This document shows, one piece after another, positions 32,270 through 41,791 of a DNA stretch of 41,931 nt; the stretch's first letter is position 1; the number at the start of each line of letters is the position of its first letter. The DNA is from Bacteroidaceae bacterium (lineage in GTDB: Bacteria; Bacteroidota; Bacteroidia; Bacteroidales; Bacteroidaceae). A program made the position numbers and the translations under genes. The stretch is from positions 1 through 41,931 of the forward strand of contig JAGCLA010000013.1 in the NCBI GenBank assembly GCA_017647225.1, in the 5' to 3' direction. The notes under the pieces are model-generated. The model searched no databases, had not been told where the DNA came from, and saw nothing but the letters and a program-made list of their open reading frames with translations.

Positions 32270-33175
32270 TCATTCAAACATATCCATTAACCTGCGTTTT
32301 ACGGCTTCGGTATTCAGGAGTATATCGATAAATTCCTTTGCAGCAGCTTTCTGATATGCTCCTTTAAGAGTCAGAAGCGATGCTTCCATGACATTACCCG
32401 GTTCATCAATAGGTATTACCTTAAAACGTGTCTTGCCGAAGAGAGCCGAGGTTGAAAGAATCGTCGCATAGTTACCTGTGGCTACCATCTGCAACAGGAT
32501 ATTCGTTTCGTTAAGTTCAAGCTTTGAGGTGAGTGTTATGTTACTGCCCTCGATAAGCCTGTCGAGCATCATACGCGCCTGCAGGCCTTTTGAAGGCAAA
32601 ATCAACGGCAAGCCTACAAGGTCGCTCAATTTGATTCTGTCACGCTTTGCTAGAGGGTGTTCCTTGCTTACAACCAGAGCAAGAGTGTTTTCAAACAAAG
32701 GCATGGCATCGATATCGGTAGCATCGCACAAAGGCTTGTACGACAACACAAAATCGACTTTACGTTCTCTCAAGAGTGTCAGCAGTTCGTCAACGGTCTT
32801 ATAAAAGACTTCCAGTTTTATACCGGGGAACTCCTTCATGAAAGAGATAAGTCCTTCGGTCAGCACTGTACTCAAACTGTATGTAACACCTACTCTCAAC
32901 GTTCCAACCTTTACATGCTGTAGGTCGTAAAGACGCTGTACGGCATCCTCGGCATCGAGTATTGTCTTACGGGCAAAAGGCAGGAATTCCTCACCGGCTT
33001 CGGTGAGCGATATATGGCGGCTGTTACGCAGAAAAAGTTCAAAGCCGAGTTCGAACTCCAACTGTTTTATCTGTTGCGAAAGTGTACTCTGCGTAATATA
33101 CAGATGTTTTGCCGCTACCGAAAAATTCAGGTATTCGGCACTCTTTACGAAGTATTTAAGTTGACGAAGTTCCAT
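32270..33175 (-). CDS. LysR-family transcriptional regulator
   Basis: The 301-residue product has the LysR winged helix at its start (MELRQLKYFVKSAEYLNFSV, then AAKHLYITQSTLSQQIKQLE) and a two-lobe effector-binding domain (about 90-300, starting VGTLRVGVTYSLST). The ATG at 33175 is chosen because it begins the conserved MELRQL start and follows the -7 box; an earlier ATG at 33220 would lie inside the preceding hairpin. There is no Cys pair of the OxyR kind in the visible effector domain. It lies downstream of the SLC13 transporter and may respond to the same anions (inference). Confidence 0.92.
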   Translation of the reverse strand: MELRQLKYFVKSAEYLNFSVAAKHLYITQSTLSQQIKQLEFELGFELFLRNSRHISLTEAGEEFLPFARKTILDAEDAVQRLYDLQHVKVGTLRVGVTYSLSTVLTEGLISFMKEFPGIKLEVFYKTVDELLTLLRERKVDFVLSYKPLCDATDIDAMPLFENTLALVVSKEHPLAKRDRIKLSDLVGLPLILPSKGLQARMMLDRLIEGSNITLTSKLELNETNILLQMVATGNYATILSTSALFGKTRFKVIPIDEPGNVMEASLLTLKGAYQKAAAKEFIDILLNTEAVKRRLMDMFE

Positions 33176-33195
33176 ATATGCCTTTTTTATGGGTG

Positions 33196-33226
33196 CGAAT
33201 ATAAGAAATCTGCTCCACATAACGAA
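33196..33226 (-). promoter_or_regulatory. Promoter of the LysR gene, inside the preceding terminator
   Basis: TTCG (33226-33223), a 19-bp spacer and TATATTCG (33203-33196) on the minus strand. The -33 box is the TTCG tetraloop of the SLC13 terminator hairpin. Confidence 0.5.
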
Positions 33227-33240
33227 TTATGCGGAGCAGA
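33209..33240 (-). terminator. Terminator of the SLC13 transporter gene with a TTCG loop
   Basis: A 14-bp stem (33209-33222 with 33227-33240, one G-U pair) closed by a TTCG tetraloop on the minus strand, followed by TTTCTTATATTC. It lies 26 bp past the SLC13 stop. Confidence 0.75.
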
Positions 33241-33266
33241 AATATATAAAAGAATAATTTACTTGA

Positions 33267-34760
33267 TTAGAAGCCTATGAATATCAACATTGCATATCCG
33301 AGTGCAAGACCCATGAGACCGATGATGATACCAACCTTCATCATATCCTTCTGCTCAATGAAACCTGTTGAGTGAGCAATTGCGTTAGGAGGTGTACTGA
33401 TAGGCAAAATCATTGAAACTGATGACGCGATAGCAATACCTACCAACATTGCCTGAGGACCACCTACACCGTCAAGAGCTGTACCAAGACCGCTTGCTAC
33501 AACGCCCAATACAGGAACGAGCAATGATGTTGCTGCAGAGTGAGAAATGAAGTTAGAGAAACCAAAGCAGATAAGACCTGCAAGTATCATAACCACAAGT
33601 GGTGAGAAGTTGTCGAATGGAACTGACTCAACGATAAGGCTGCTCAAACTTGCAGAGTTAGCATCCTTGTAGTTCAATGCTACACCGAGTGCAAAACCAC
33701 CGGCTACCATCCAAAGAACGCTCCAGTTGATTTCCTCGAGGTCACGACGTGTAAGGATACCTGTTGCACAGAATATAGCAATAGGAATCATGGCTACAAC
33801 GTTTGTATCAACACCCCAAAGGTCTGTACCGAACATCCACATGAAGATTGTGATTGCAAATGCTGCAACAACCGACCATGTCTTGAAATCCCAACGGATA
33901 TCACCCTCAATCTCAATCTTGATATTCTTCTGCTTGAATGGGAAGAGTACACGCAAAAGCAACCAAGCCAAGATAAGAAGCACGATTACGAATGGAGCCA
34001 TCTTGATTGTCCAGTCAACGAAGCTGATACCCATACCCTGTGATGAAAGATAGTCAAGAGCAATCATGTTAGGAGGTGTACCGATAGGAGTAATCATACC
34101 ACCGAGGTTTGCACCTACAGGGATAGCCAATGCCAATGCGACACGACCCTTACCGTCAGCAGGCAAAGAACGGAGCACAGGAGTCAAGAATGCCAACATC
34201 ATGGCAGCTGTAGCTGTGTTACTTACGAAAGCCGAGAAGATAGCTGTTACAAGGATAAAACCAAGCAAAACAACCTCAGAACGTGTACCGAAAGGCTTCA
34301 AGAGAACACGTGCAAGAGCTACGTCAAGCTTAACCTTTGTCAAACCGATAGCAAGCACGAAACCACCGATAAAGAGCATGATTGTCGGGTTAGAGAAACA
34401 AGCCATAATGCTCTTGAACGGTACCAAACCTGCATTATTCTCAGGACGAAGGAAGTTGAATGCACTGGTTGATACAGTCAGCAACATGACAGTAACAACA
34501 ATCATTGATGTAACCCATGAAGGCATAGCCTCAGTAAGCCACATAAGTGCCGCAAAAACAAAGAGAGCAATGATACGCTGGTGAACATCGGTCAAACCTT
34601 CAATACCGAAAGCCGATGTTGGCAACATTGCCACTACGATAGAGATTACAGCAATAAAAATGAATTTGATTACATTAAGAGGGAATTTTCTCTCTCTCTT
34701 GTGCGATTTGTTCTTTTGAAGTTTCTCAAGAACACTGTAACCGGGGAAATTTTTAAACAT
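33267..34760 (-). CDS. SLC13/DASS-family anion transporter
   Basis: Members import dicarboxylates, citrate or sulfate, often with sodium, across the inner membrane. The 497-residue product has a short basic cytoplasmic start (KNKSHKRERK) and about 11-12 hydrophobic segments. Family motifs are LTEAMPSWVTSM, the first clamshell SNTATAAMMLAF, GGMITPIGTPPNMIALDYL, SNFISHSAATSLLVPV and SMILPISTPPNAIAHSTGFI. The first Ser-Asn-Thr motif is intact, while the second, usually Ser-Asn-Thr too, reads Ser-His-Ser, which may affect ion coupling. The substrate cannot be fixed from the sequence; dicarboxylate is the default guess. It has its own terminator, and a LysR gene follows. Confidence 0.9.
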   Translation of the reverse strand: MFKNFPGYSVLEKLQKNKSHKRERKFPLNVIKFIFIAVISIVVAMLPTSAFGIEGLTDVHQRIIALFVFAALMWLTEAMPSWVTSMIVVTVMLLTVSTSAFNFLRPENNAGLVPFKSIMACFSNPTIMLFIGGFVLAIGLTKVKLDVALARVLLKPFGTRSEVVLLGFILVTAIFSAFVSNTATAAMMLAFLTPVLRSLPADGKGRVALALAIPVGANLGGMITPIGTPPNMIALDYLSSQGMGISFVDWTIKMAPFVIVLLILAWLLLRVLFPFKQKNIKIEIEGDIRWDFKTWSVVAAFAITIFMWMFGTDLWGVDTNVVAMIPIAIFCATGILTRRDLEEINWSVLWMVAGGFALGVALNYKDANSASLSSLIVESVPFDNFSPLVVMILAGLICFGFSNFISHSAATSLLVPVLGVVASGLGTALDGVGGPQAMLVGIAIASSVSMILPISTPPNAIAHSTGFIEQKDMMKVGIIIGLMGLALGYAMLIFIGF

Positions 34761-34817
34761 AATTGATTATTATTTAGTATTAAATTCGTCAAAAAACAGT
34801 TTGTCCGAAATTTTGCA

Positions 34818-34825
34818 CAAATTTA
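34818..34825 (-). promoter_or_regulatory. Possible -7 box of the SLC13 gene
   Basis: TAAATTTG on the minus strand fits TAnnTTTG, 57 bp above the start codon; no good -33 box. It lies in a 275-bp divergent AT-rich spacer (34761-35035) that also holds the fabD promoter. Confidence 0.4.
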
Positions 34826-34946
34826 CTACCTATAATTTTTTTTCACATTATGCATCTATCTGTTTTTACGATAACAACTATTGATAAAACCGATACATTA
34901 ACAATAATTTAATTTTATTATAATTATAAAATAGCGGAAACAGGCA

Positions 34947-34975
34947 TTGCTTTTTGTCCGATTGTTATATATTTG
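34947..34975 (+). promoter_or_regulatory. Promoter of the fabD-amylase-DUF4919 genes
   Basis: TTG (34947-34949), an 18-bp spacer and TATATTTG (34968-34975). The fabD ATG is 60 bp downstream. Confidence 0.55.
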
Positions 34976-35035
34976 CATTTTCAACATAAAATTTTAATAA
35001 TTATAGATATATTCTATCAATATACTCAGAAAGGA

Positions 35036-35911
35036 ATGAAAGCATTTGTTTTTACCGGACAAGGTTCTCAATTCAGCGGCATGGGTAAAGAGTTGTACGA
35101 CAACAACCCTATTGCAAAAGAATATTTTGAAAAGGCAAACGGGATATTAGGTTTCCGCATCACAGATATAATGTTCAACGGTAGCGACGAGGAGTTGCGC
35201 CAGACAAAAGTAACACAGCCGGCCGTATTCATTCACTCGGTTGTCACAGCCCTATCGTCAGGCGAAGAGTTCAAGCCCGATATGGTGGCAGGGCACTCGC
35301 TCGGTGAATTTTCGGCACTGACAGCAGCCGGAGCGCTATCTTTCGAAGACGGTTTGAAGCTTGTTTACAAGCGTGCCCTTGCCATGCAGAAGGCATGCGA
35401 GATGCAAAAATCTACAATGGCAGCAATAATAGGTCTTGAAGAGAGTGTCATCGAAGATGTATGCAAGCAGATAAACGATAACGGCAAAGTTGTCGTTGCC
35501 GCAAACTACAATTGCCCCGGGCAGGTTGTAATATCGGGCAGCATCGAAGGCATTGAAGAGGCTTGCACCAAGCTGAAGGAGGCAGGCGCCAAACGCGCTC
35601 TTCCTTTGAATGTGAGCGGAGCATTCCACTCACCACTCATGCAACCCGCAAAAGAAGAGCTTGAGGCAGCCATAAAGGAAACTGAGTTCAAGACACCATG
35701 TTGCCCTGTATATCAGAATGTAAATGCACTACCCTATACTTCACCCGAAGAGATAAAGGCGAACCTTATAGCACAGCTCACATCGCCTGTACGCTGGACA
35801 AGGACAATCAACAATATGATTGACAACGGCGCAGACGAATTCACTGAGTGCGGACCAGGCAATGTACTACAGGGACTTATCAAAAAGATACAAGCAAGCA
35901 GAAACGCATAA
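35036..35911 (+). CDS. fabD: Malonyl-CoA--ACP transacylase
   Basis: FabD moves malonyl groups from CoA to acyl carrier protein to supply fatty acid synthesis. Started at 35036 the product has 291 residues; a GGA precedes the ATG by one base. An upstream in-frame ATG at 34973 adds 21 residues unlike the family and overlaps the -7 box. The motifs are TGQGSQFSGMG (about residues 7-17), the nucleophile Ser in GHSLGEFSAL (about 87), and the catalytic His in SGAFHSPLM (about 198). It is followed after 19 bp by an amylase gene, an unrelated function but the same strand. Its size excludes a polyketide synthase AT domain. Confidence 0.95.
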   Translation: MKAFVFTGQGSQFSGMGKELYDNNPIAKEYFEKANGILGFRITDIMFNGSDEELRQTKVTQPAVFIHSVVTALSSGEEFKPDMVAGHSLGEFSALTAAGALSFEDGLKLVYKRALAMQKACEMQKSTMAAIIGLEESVIEDVCKQINDNGKVVVAANYNCPGQVVISGSIEGIEEACTKLKEAGAKRALPLNVSGAFHSPLMQPAKEELEAAIKETEFKTPCCPVYQNVNALPYTSPEEIKANLIAQLTSPVRWTRTINNMIDNGADEFTECGPGNVLQGLIKKIQASRNA

Positions 35912-35930
35912 ACACACAAGAAACACTATC

Positions 35931-37616
35931 ATGTCTAAAATAATCATATACCAGTTATTGCCAAGACTATTCGGCAACAGCAACGAGAACTGCATTCCTG
36001 GCGGAACAATCAAAGAGAACGGATGCGGCAAGTTCAATGACATAACCACAAAGGCTCTGAAAGCGATACGCAGCACCGGAGCAACCCATGTATGGTACAC
36101 AGGTGTCATAGAACACACTACCCGCAGCGACTACAGTGCATACGGCATACCTACCGACCACCCCGCCATAGTAAAAGGCGAGGCCGGTTCACCTTATGCC
36201 ATAAAGGACTATTACGACAACGACCCCGACCTTGCCGAGAACGTAGAGAAACGTCGCGAGGAATTCAAGGCGCTTATCGACCGTACACACAAAGCCGGAC
36301 TTAAGGTGATAATGGACTTTATCCCTAACCACGTGGCACGTCATTACCACAGCGACTGCACCCCTAAAGGAACATACAGTTTCGGTGAGCATGACGAAAA
36401 GGATGTATTCTATGCCGGACACAACAATTTCTACTATTTGGGCAACAACTCATACGGCTGTAACCTCGACGCAAAGGATTGTGCCGACGAAGAATATAGC
36501 GAAACACCGCTACGCGCCACTGGAAACGACTGTTTCGGTTCACCAGGACGTAATGACTGGTACGATACTGTAAAGTTGAACTATGGTATCGACTACCGTA
36601 CAGGCAACCGTTGTTTCTCTCCGGTACCCAACACTTGGGTAAAAATGCTCAAGATTTTGAGATATTGGGCTTCAATGGGCATTGACGGTTTCCGTTGCGA
36701 CATGGTAGAGATGACTCCCGTCGAGTTCTGGAGCTGGGCTGTAGCAAAGATAAAGGAGGAGTTCCCCGGCATTATCTTCATTGGAGAGATTTACCAGCCA
36801 CATATATACCGTTCTTTCATCAAAGAAGGTCATTTCGACTACCTTTATGACAAAGTAGGACTATACGACACCCTGCGTGCCGTAATGAACGGACAGACAT
36901 CGGCAAACAACATCAGCTATGCTCTGCAAAGCACATCGGACATACGCGGCAACATGCTTACATTCCTCGAAAACCATGACGAACAGCGTATAGCATCAGA
37001 TTTCTTCGCAGCTAAAGCAGAACGTGCACTTGCAGCACTTATCGTTTCGGCAACAACAGGTACAGAGCCATTCATGCTGTACGCAGGACAGGAACTTGGA
37101 GAACGCGGAATGGACAAGGAGGGATATAGCGGTGTTGATGGTAGAACAACAATTTTCGACTATTGGAGTGTAGATACACTGCGTCGTTGGAAAGGCAATG
37201 GCGACTATTCGGGAGAGTTGCTTACAGAAGAGGAAAAGGCATTGCAGAGTTTCTATTCAAACCTGTTAAACCTATGTAATAAGGAAAAGGCACTTGCCGA
37301 AGGAACATACTATGGTCTTCAATATGCCAACCCTCACAGCGACAGATACGACAGTAACCACATATTCAGTTACCTACGTGGCGAAGGCGATGAACTTCTG
37401 CTTATAGTAACCAACTTCAGCAACAACGACAAGGAGTGTGACGTAACAGTACCCGAAGAGGCATTTGCATTCTTTGGAGCGACATACAACGATGCCCCAC
37501 AAAAAGCAAAAGAACTTTTAAGCGAAAAAGTTGTTGAAGTTTCATTCAACCCTTATGAGCCGACAACCGTTACTGTACCTGCCAACAGCGGAGTAATCTT
37601 AAAATTCAAGGTATAA
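35931..37616 (+). CDS. GH13-family alpha-amylase, cytosolic
   Basis: The 561-residue product, started at the ATG at 35931 (19 bp after fabD), has no signal peptide and so acts inside the cell on alpha-glucans or maltodextrins. The conserved GH13 regions are present: MDFIPNHVARHY (region I, about 128-139), GFRCDMVEMTP with the nucleophile Asp (about 257), FIGEIYQP with the acid/base Glu (about 286), and FLENHDEQRIAS with the stabilising Asp (about 350). A C-terminal beta-sandwich (about 480-561, VTVPANSGVILKFKV) closes it. Longer reading upstream to 35820 overlaps fabD and lacks support. The linkage type cut is not predictable. It is probably cotranscribed with fabD and the DUF4919 gene. Confidence 0.92.
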   Translation: MSKIIIYQLLPRLFGNSNENCIPGGTIKENGCGKFNDITTKALKAIRSTGATHVWYTGVIEHTTRSDYSAYGIPTDHPAIVKGEAGSPYAIKDYYDNDPDLAENVEKRREEFKALIDRTHKAGLKVIMDFIPNHVARHYHSDCTPKGTYSFGEHDEKDVFYAGHNNFYYLGNNSYGCNLDAKDCADEEYSETPLRATGNDCFGSPGRNDWYDTVKLNYGIDYRTGNRCFSPVPNTWVKMLKILRYWASMGIDGFRCDMVEMTPVEFWSWAVAKIKEEFPGIIFIGEIYQPHIYRSFIKEGHFDYLYDKVGLYDTLRAVMNGQTSANNISYALQSTSDIRGNMLTFLENHDEQRIASDFFAAKAERALAALIVSATTGTEPFMLYAGQELGERGMDKEGYSGVDGRTTIFDYWSVDTLRRWKGNGDYSGELLTEEEKALQSFYSNLLNLCNKEKALAEGTYYGLQYANPHSDRYDSNHIFSYLRGEGDELLLIVTNFSNNDKECDVTVPEEAFAFFGATYNDAPQKAKELLSEKVVEVSFNPYEPTTVTVPANSGVILKFKV

Positions 37617-37619
37617 AAG

Positions 37620-38270
37620 ATGAAAAAAATTATAACAGCATTAACACTGTGCCTTGTAACATTTATTGCAAATGCACAGGTGTTTCTCGACTATGCTACA
37701 ATAGAGGATATTGTCAAGAACGAAAGAGAATACTTCGACGACATCTTGAACATTTACAAGAACGATGACCCGATGATACGTCTTGACGACATTGCCCTTG
37801 TATATTACGGTCAGGCATTCCTGCCACAATATAACCCCGGAGGCGATGAGAACGAAAAGGCTTTGAAAAGATTCCACGATGCAAAGAATTATACTGAGGC
37901 GTACAACACCGCAAAAAAAATCATGGAATACAACCCCGTGAGCCTGAATGCGTTGTTCAACCTGCTTATATCGTCAAAGGAGCTAGGCAAGAGCCAGGAA
38001 GAATTCGATTCATACGCAAAGAAGTATCAGGGAATATTGAAAATGATAACAGAGTATGGAGATGGAAACAGTTCTGAGTCACCATTCAGAGTAATTTCCC
38101 CCGATGACCAGAATTATGTTCTTTTCCACGAACTTGAGATAGAAAAGGAGATTTCGCGAGAACTCGACACCGAAACACTGTGTAATATAATATTTGTAGA
38201 GCCGAATCAGAAATACCAATACCGCCGAGTATATTTCGATTTAAGCCTGTATTTGAAACATACCAATTAA
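37620..38270 (+). CDS. DUF4919 secreted protein
   Basis: The 216-residue product has a signal peptide (MKKIITALTLCLVTFIANA) and the DUF4919 layout: YFDDILNIYKNDDPMIRLDD, ALVYYGQAFLPQYNPGGDEN (about 59-78), a TPR-like pair of helices (AYNTAKKIMEYNPVSLNALF, about 98-117), and VEPNQKYQYRRVYFDLSLY at the end. The function is unknown. It lies 3 bp after the amylase stop, so it is translated from the same mRNA, and a strong terminator follows. Confidence 0.85.
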   Translation: MKKIITALTLCLVTFIANAQVFLDYATIEDIVKNEREYFDDILNIYKNDDPMIRLDDIALVYYGQAFLPQYNPGGDENEKALKRFHDAKNYTEAYNTAKKIMEYNPVSLNALFNLLISSKELGKSQEEFDSYAKKYQGILKMITEYGDGNSSESPFRVISPDDQNYVLFHELEIEKEISRELDTETLCNIIFVEPNQKYQYRRVYFDLSLYLKHTN

Positions 38271-38275
38271 AGATA

Positions 38276-38309
38276 AAACAAGTGGTCACCGAAAGGTGAC
38301 CACTTGTTT
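38276..38309 (+). terminator. Intrinsic terminator with a GAAA loop
   Basis: A perfect 15-bp stem (38276-38290 with 38295-38309) closed by a GAAA tetraloop, ending in TTGTTTGTTTAT. It ends the fabD-amylase-DUF4919 transcript. Confidence 0.9.
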
Positions 38310-38378
38310 GTTTATATACAGGGGCATCAAAGAACAAACGCCCCAGGCTATCTGTTATCTACTACAAAAACGATTCTT

Positions 38379-40097
38379 ATGCAGTGGATAACAGATTTAC
38401 TTCGTTCTCATCCTGAACTCGCAATATACTTCACATTGGGGTTAGGGTTTCTCATAGGCAAAATACACATAAAAGGATTCAGTTTGGGTATTGTCACAAG
38501 CGTATTGCTTGTTGGCGTTGTTATTGGACAACTCGATATTCCCATGACCGGTGCACTTAAACAGACTGCATTTCTGATGTTCCTTTTTGCCATCGGCTAC
38601 AAAGTCGGCCCGCAGTTCTTTGCAGGACTGAAGAAAGAGGGCTTGCCACAGGTTCTCTTTGCCGTTGTAATGTGTGTATTCATTCTTATAAGCACATGGC
38701 TTATTGCTCTTGCCATGGGTTATAATGCCGGTGAAGCAGCCGGTCTGCTATCGGGTTCACAAACAATAAGTGCCGTGATTGGTGTTGCTGATGACACTAT
38801 ACGAGGGCTTAATATCTCTGATGGCGACAAACAGAAAATGCTTGATATAATACCCGTAGCCTATGCTGTTACCTACATTTTTGGAACGGCAGGCTCGGCA
38901 TGGATTCTCTCGAAGCTCGGTCCTAAGATGCTTGGCGGTATGGAAAAGGTAAAGGCCGCATGCAAAGAGTTGGAGAACAGCATGGGTAAGGACGAGAGCG
39001 ACAAGCCCGGAGTGTTTGGAGCGAAGCGTGAGGTTGAATTCAGAAGCTACAAGATAGAAAATGATTGGTTCAAGAGCGGACGCAAGGTTGAGGAACTTGA
39101 ACGTTTCTTCAACCAACAGGGCAAAAGGCTCTTTGTCGAACGGATACGCAAAGGAAACAACATAATCGACGATGTGCGCGGTAAAGAGGTATTACGCCCG
39201 GGCGACGAGGTTGTACTCAGCGGAAGATATGAATATACCATAGGCGAAGAGAAATGGATTGGCGAAGAGGTCGATGATAACGCATTGTTGAGTTTTCCAG
39301 TAATGATGATAAAAAGTACCGTAGCTGGCAACAGACGTAAACATGCATTTCCGCTAAACGGCAAAAAGGTATCTGAATTGCGGGCACAGCCTTTCATGCA
39401 TGGCGTCAGCATACAACGTATAAAACGTATGGGAGTCGATATTCCTGTATTTCCAGAAACAAAGCTTGACACAGGTGATGTTCTTGAACTTGTCGGTAAA
39501 AAGATTGATGTCGTACATGCTGCAAAAGAGATAGGCTACCCCGACCCTGCTACAAACGAGACCGATATTGTCTTTATGGCATTCGGTATTCTTATCGGTG
39601 CAGTCGTTGGCACGCTTACACTACATATAAAAGGTATCCCATTGAGCCTTAGCAGTAGCGGTGGCGCACTGATAGCAGGTCTTGTGTTTGGCTGGTGGCG
39701 CGCTCACCACCCCACAATGGGTGCAATACCCGATGCTGCGCTATGGGTTTTCAACAATTTGGGACTCAACATTTTCATTGCCATAATAGGTATTTCGGCT
39801 GGACCGGGATTTATCGAAGGATTCAAAGAGGCAGGCCTGTCACTGTTCATTGCCGGCATATTGGCTACAGCACTGCCGTTGCTTTTCGGTATTTTCATTG
39901 CTTCGCGTTGGTTCAAGTTCCACCCTGCAATAGCACTCGGCTGCTGTGCAGGAGCAAGAACCACGACAGCAGCCATAGGCGCAATACAAGAGACACTCGG
40001 AAGCGAGACTCCGGCACTCGGATACACCGTAACGTATGCCGTTGGAAATACTCTGCTCATTCTTTGGGGCGTATTCATCACGTTGATGGTTTCATGA
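38379..40097 (+). CDS. aspT: Aspartate:alanine exchanger-family transporter
   Basis: AspT-type antiporters swap aspartate for alanine across the inner membrane. Started at 38379 the 572-residue product has the family layout: five or six N-terminal membrane segments (from about residue 10, [20 protein letters not shown]), a large cytosolic region with two TrkA-C-like (RCK_C) domains (about 220-300 and 310-390, [20 protein letters not shown]), and a C-terminal membrane half (about 395-572) repeating the YidE-type signature ([20 protein letters not shown]). The longer frame from 38304 starts inside the preceding terminator and is rejected. The aspartate 4-decarboxylase gene begins 16 bp after its stop, which fixes the likely substrate pair. 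Confidence 0.9.
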   Translation: MQWITDLLRSHPELAIYFTLGLGFLIGKIHIKGFSLGIVTSVLLVGVVIGQLDIPMTGALKQTAFLMFLFAIGYKVGPQFFAGLKKEGLPQVLFAVVMCVFILISTWLIALAMGYNAGEAAGLLSGSQTISAVIGVADDTIRGLNISDGDKQKMLDIIPVAYAVTYIFGTAGSAWILSKLGPKMLGGMEKVKAACKELENSMGKDESDKPGVFGAKREVEFRSYKIENDWFKSGRKVEELERFFNQQGKRLFVERIRKGNNIIDDVRGKEVLRPGDEVVLSGRYEYTIGEEKWIGEEVDDNALLSFPVMMIKSTVAGNRRKHAFPLNGKKVSELRAQPFMHGVSIQRIKRMGVDIPVFPETKLDTGDVLELVGKKIDVVHAAKEIGYPDPATNETDIVFMAFGILIGAVVGTLTLHIKGIPLSLSSSGGALIAGLVFGWWRAHHPTMGAIPDAALWVFNNLGLNIFIAIIGISAGPGFIEGFKEAGLSLFIAGILATALPLLFGIFIASRWFKFHPAIALGCCAGARTTTAAIGAIQETLGSETPALGYTVTYAVGNTLLILWGVFITLMVS

Positions 40098-40113
40098 TGT
40101 AAATTATATTGAT

Positions 40114-41772
40114 ATGGATAAATTATTGAGCGACCACAGCAAGGTCAAATCGTTTGAGAGAGAGATGGAGAGGATAAGCCCGTTTGAGTTGAAGAACAGG
40201 CTTATAGAACTTGCCGATGAGAGCATAAGGAAAACCACCCGTACCATGCTTAACGCAGGACGCGGAAACCCCAATTGGATTGCTACAGTTCCCCGCGAGG
40301 CATTCTTTGCCTTCGGCAGGTTCGGGCTTGCCGAATCACGTCGTGACTGGGAATGCGAAGAGGGGCTTGCAGGAGTTCCACAAAAAGATGGTATTACCGA
40401 ACGTTTTGAGGAGTTCCTGAAGAGCAACAGCAAAGAGCCTGGAATATCATTCCTTGCCGAGTGCTACCAATATATGATAAATGAGCACGACATCAACAGC
40501 GATGAACTCATACATGAATGGACCGAAGGGGTGATAGGCAACCAATACCCTGTTCCCGACAGAATTCTCAACCATACAGAAACTGCTGTACGTGACTACA
40601 TGGCACAAGAACTCTTCAATGGACGTCCACCACAAGGGGAGATTGACCTTTTTGCCACAGAGGGCGGAACGGCAGCCATGTGCTATATATTCGACAGTCT
40701 GCAACAGAACAGGCTTCTCGAACGTGGCGACAGCATTGCGCTGATGACACCCGTATTCACTCCATACATTGAAATTCCAAAGCTTTACCGCTATAATTAT
40801 AAGGTTACAGAAATCCCTGCCAATGTAACCACGTATGACGACCTGCACCTGTGGCAATACAGCGACAAGGATATAAGCAAGCTACGCGACCCCGAGTATA
40901 AGGCAGTATTCATTGTCAACCCGAGCAACCCTCCGAGCTATATGATTGCACCCGAAACGGTGGACATGCTTGTAGATATTGTTGAACGTTGGAACCCCAA
41001 CCTGATGATTGTTACCGATGATGTTTATGCGACATACATAAACGGTTTTCAATCGCTGATGGCAAGATTACCGCATAACACCATATGCGTATATTCATTT
41101 TCGAAATACTTCGGTGCTACAGGATGGCGCACGGCAGTCATAGCATTGCATCGTGACAACATCTTCGACGAGATGCTCAAGCGTCTGCCACGCAAGCGCA
41201 AAGGAGAGCTACGGGAACGTTACGGAAGCATCAGGAACGATATTGAGAATATACGATTCATAGACCGCATGGTGGCCGACAGCCGTCAGGTTGCATTGAA
41301 CCACACTGCAGGCCTATCGTTGCCACAACAGTTACAGATGACGTTTTTTGCCCTATACTCAATCATTGACAAACGGAAGGGCGACCGCTTCAAGGAGAAG
41401 ATGCACGAAATAATAAGACGTCGCCTCGAAGCACTATGGACAAGCATGGGATTCACACTCCTGCCCGACCCTCTACGTGCCGGATATTATTCCGAGATTG
41501 ACATGCTTGTATGGGCAAAGCGTTATTACGGCAAGGATTTTGTCGATTGGCTGAAGTTGAATTACAGCCCGCTTGACATAGTGTTCCGCCTTGCGACAGA
41601 GACATCGCTTGTCGTACTCAACGGAGGAGGTTTCGATGGCCCGGAATGGAGTATCCGTGTTTCGCTTGCCAACCTGAAAGAGAAGGACTACACCATAATA
41701 GGCAAGCATGTACGTGAAATACTCGACACATACGCCGAGCGTTGGAAAAAGAGCCTGCCGGTAGTAGAATAA
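40114..41772 (+). CDS. asdA: Aspartate 4-decarboxylase (aspartate aminotransferase-like)
   Basis: AsdA is a PLP enzyme that splits aspartate to alanine and CO2, with some aminotransferase activity. The 552-residue length matches AsdA (about 530-550) and exceeds ordinary aminotransferases (about 400). The N-terminal extension (about 1-100, with NAGRGNPNWIATVPREAFF) is characteristic. The PLP lysine is in YSFSKYFGATGWR (about residue 331), with IVTDDVYATYI (about 299-309) and FIVNPSNPPS (about 266-275) upstream, and a substrate-binding Arg likely in WSIRVSLANL. With aspT it forms a cycle that uses up a cytosolic proton and exchanges charge, yielding proton-motive force. Confidence 0.95.
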   Translation: MDKLLSDHSKVKSFEREMERISPFELKNRLIELADESIRKTTRTMLNAGRGNPNWIATVPREAFFAFGRFGLAESRRDWECEEGLAGVPQKDGITERFEEFLKSNSKEPGISFLAECYQYMINEHDINSDELIHEWTEGVIGNQYPVPDRILNHTETAVRDYMAQELFNGRPPQGEIDLFATEGGTAAMCYIFDSLQQNRLLERGDSIALMTPVFTPYIEIPKLYRYNYKVTEIPANVTTYDDLHLWQYSDKDISKLRDPEYKAVFIVNPSNPPSYMIAPETVDMLVDIVERWNPNLMIVTDDVYATYINGFQSLMARLPHNTICVYSFSKYFGATGWRTAVIALHRDNIFDEMLKRLPRKRKGELRERYGSIRNDIENIRFIDRMVADSRQVALNHTAGLSLPQQLQMTFFALYSIIDKRKGDRFKEKMHEIIRRRLEALWTSMGFTLLPDPLRAGYYSEIDMLVWAKRYYGKDFVDWLKLNYSPLDIVFRLATETSLVVLNGGGFDGPEWSIRVSLANLKEKDYTIIGKHVREILDTYAERWKKSLPVVE

Positions 41773-41791
41773 AATCAGTCAGCATCGGATT

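Noticed and set aside
35036-35911. Acyltransferase domain of a polyketide synthase
   Set aside because: It is a free-standing 291-residue protein with FabD motifs and no other PKS domain nearby.
38304-38378. Upstream start of aspT
   Set aside because: It begins inside the preceding terminator hairpin and adds residues before the first membrane segment that do not resemble the family.
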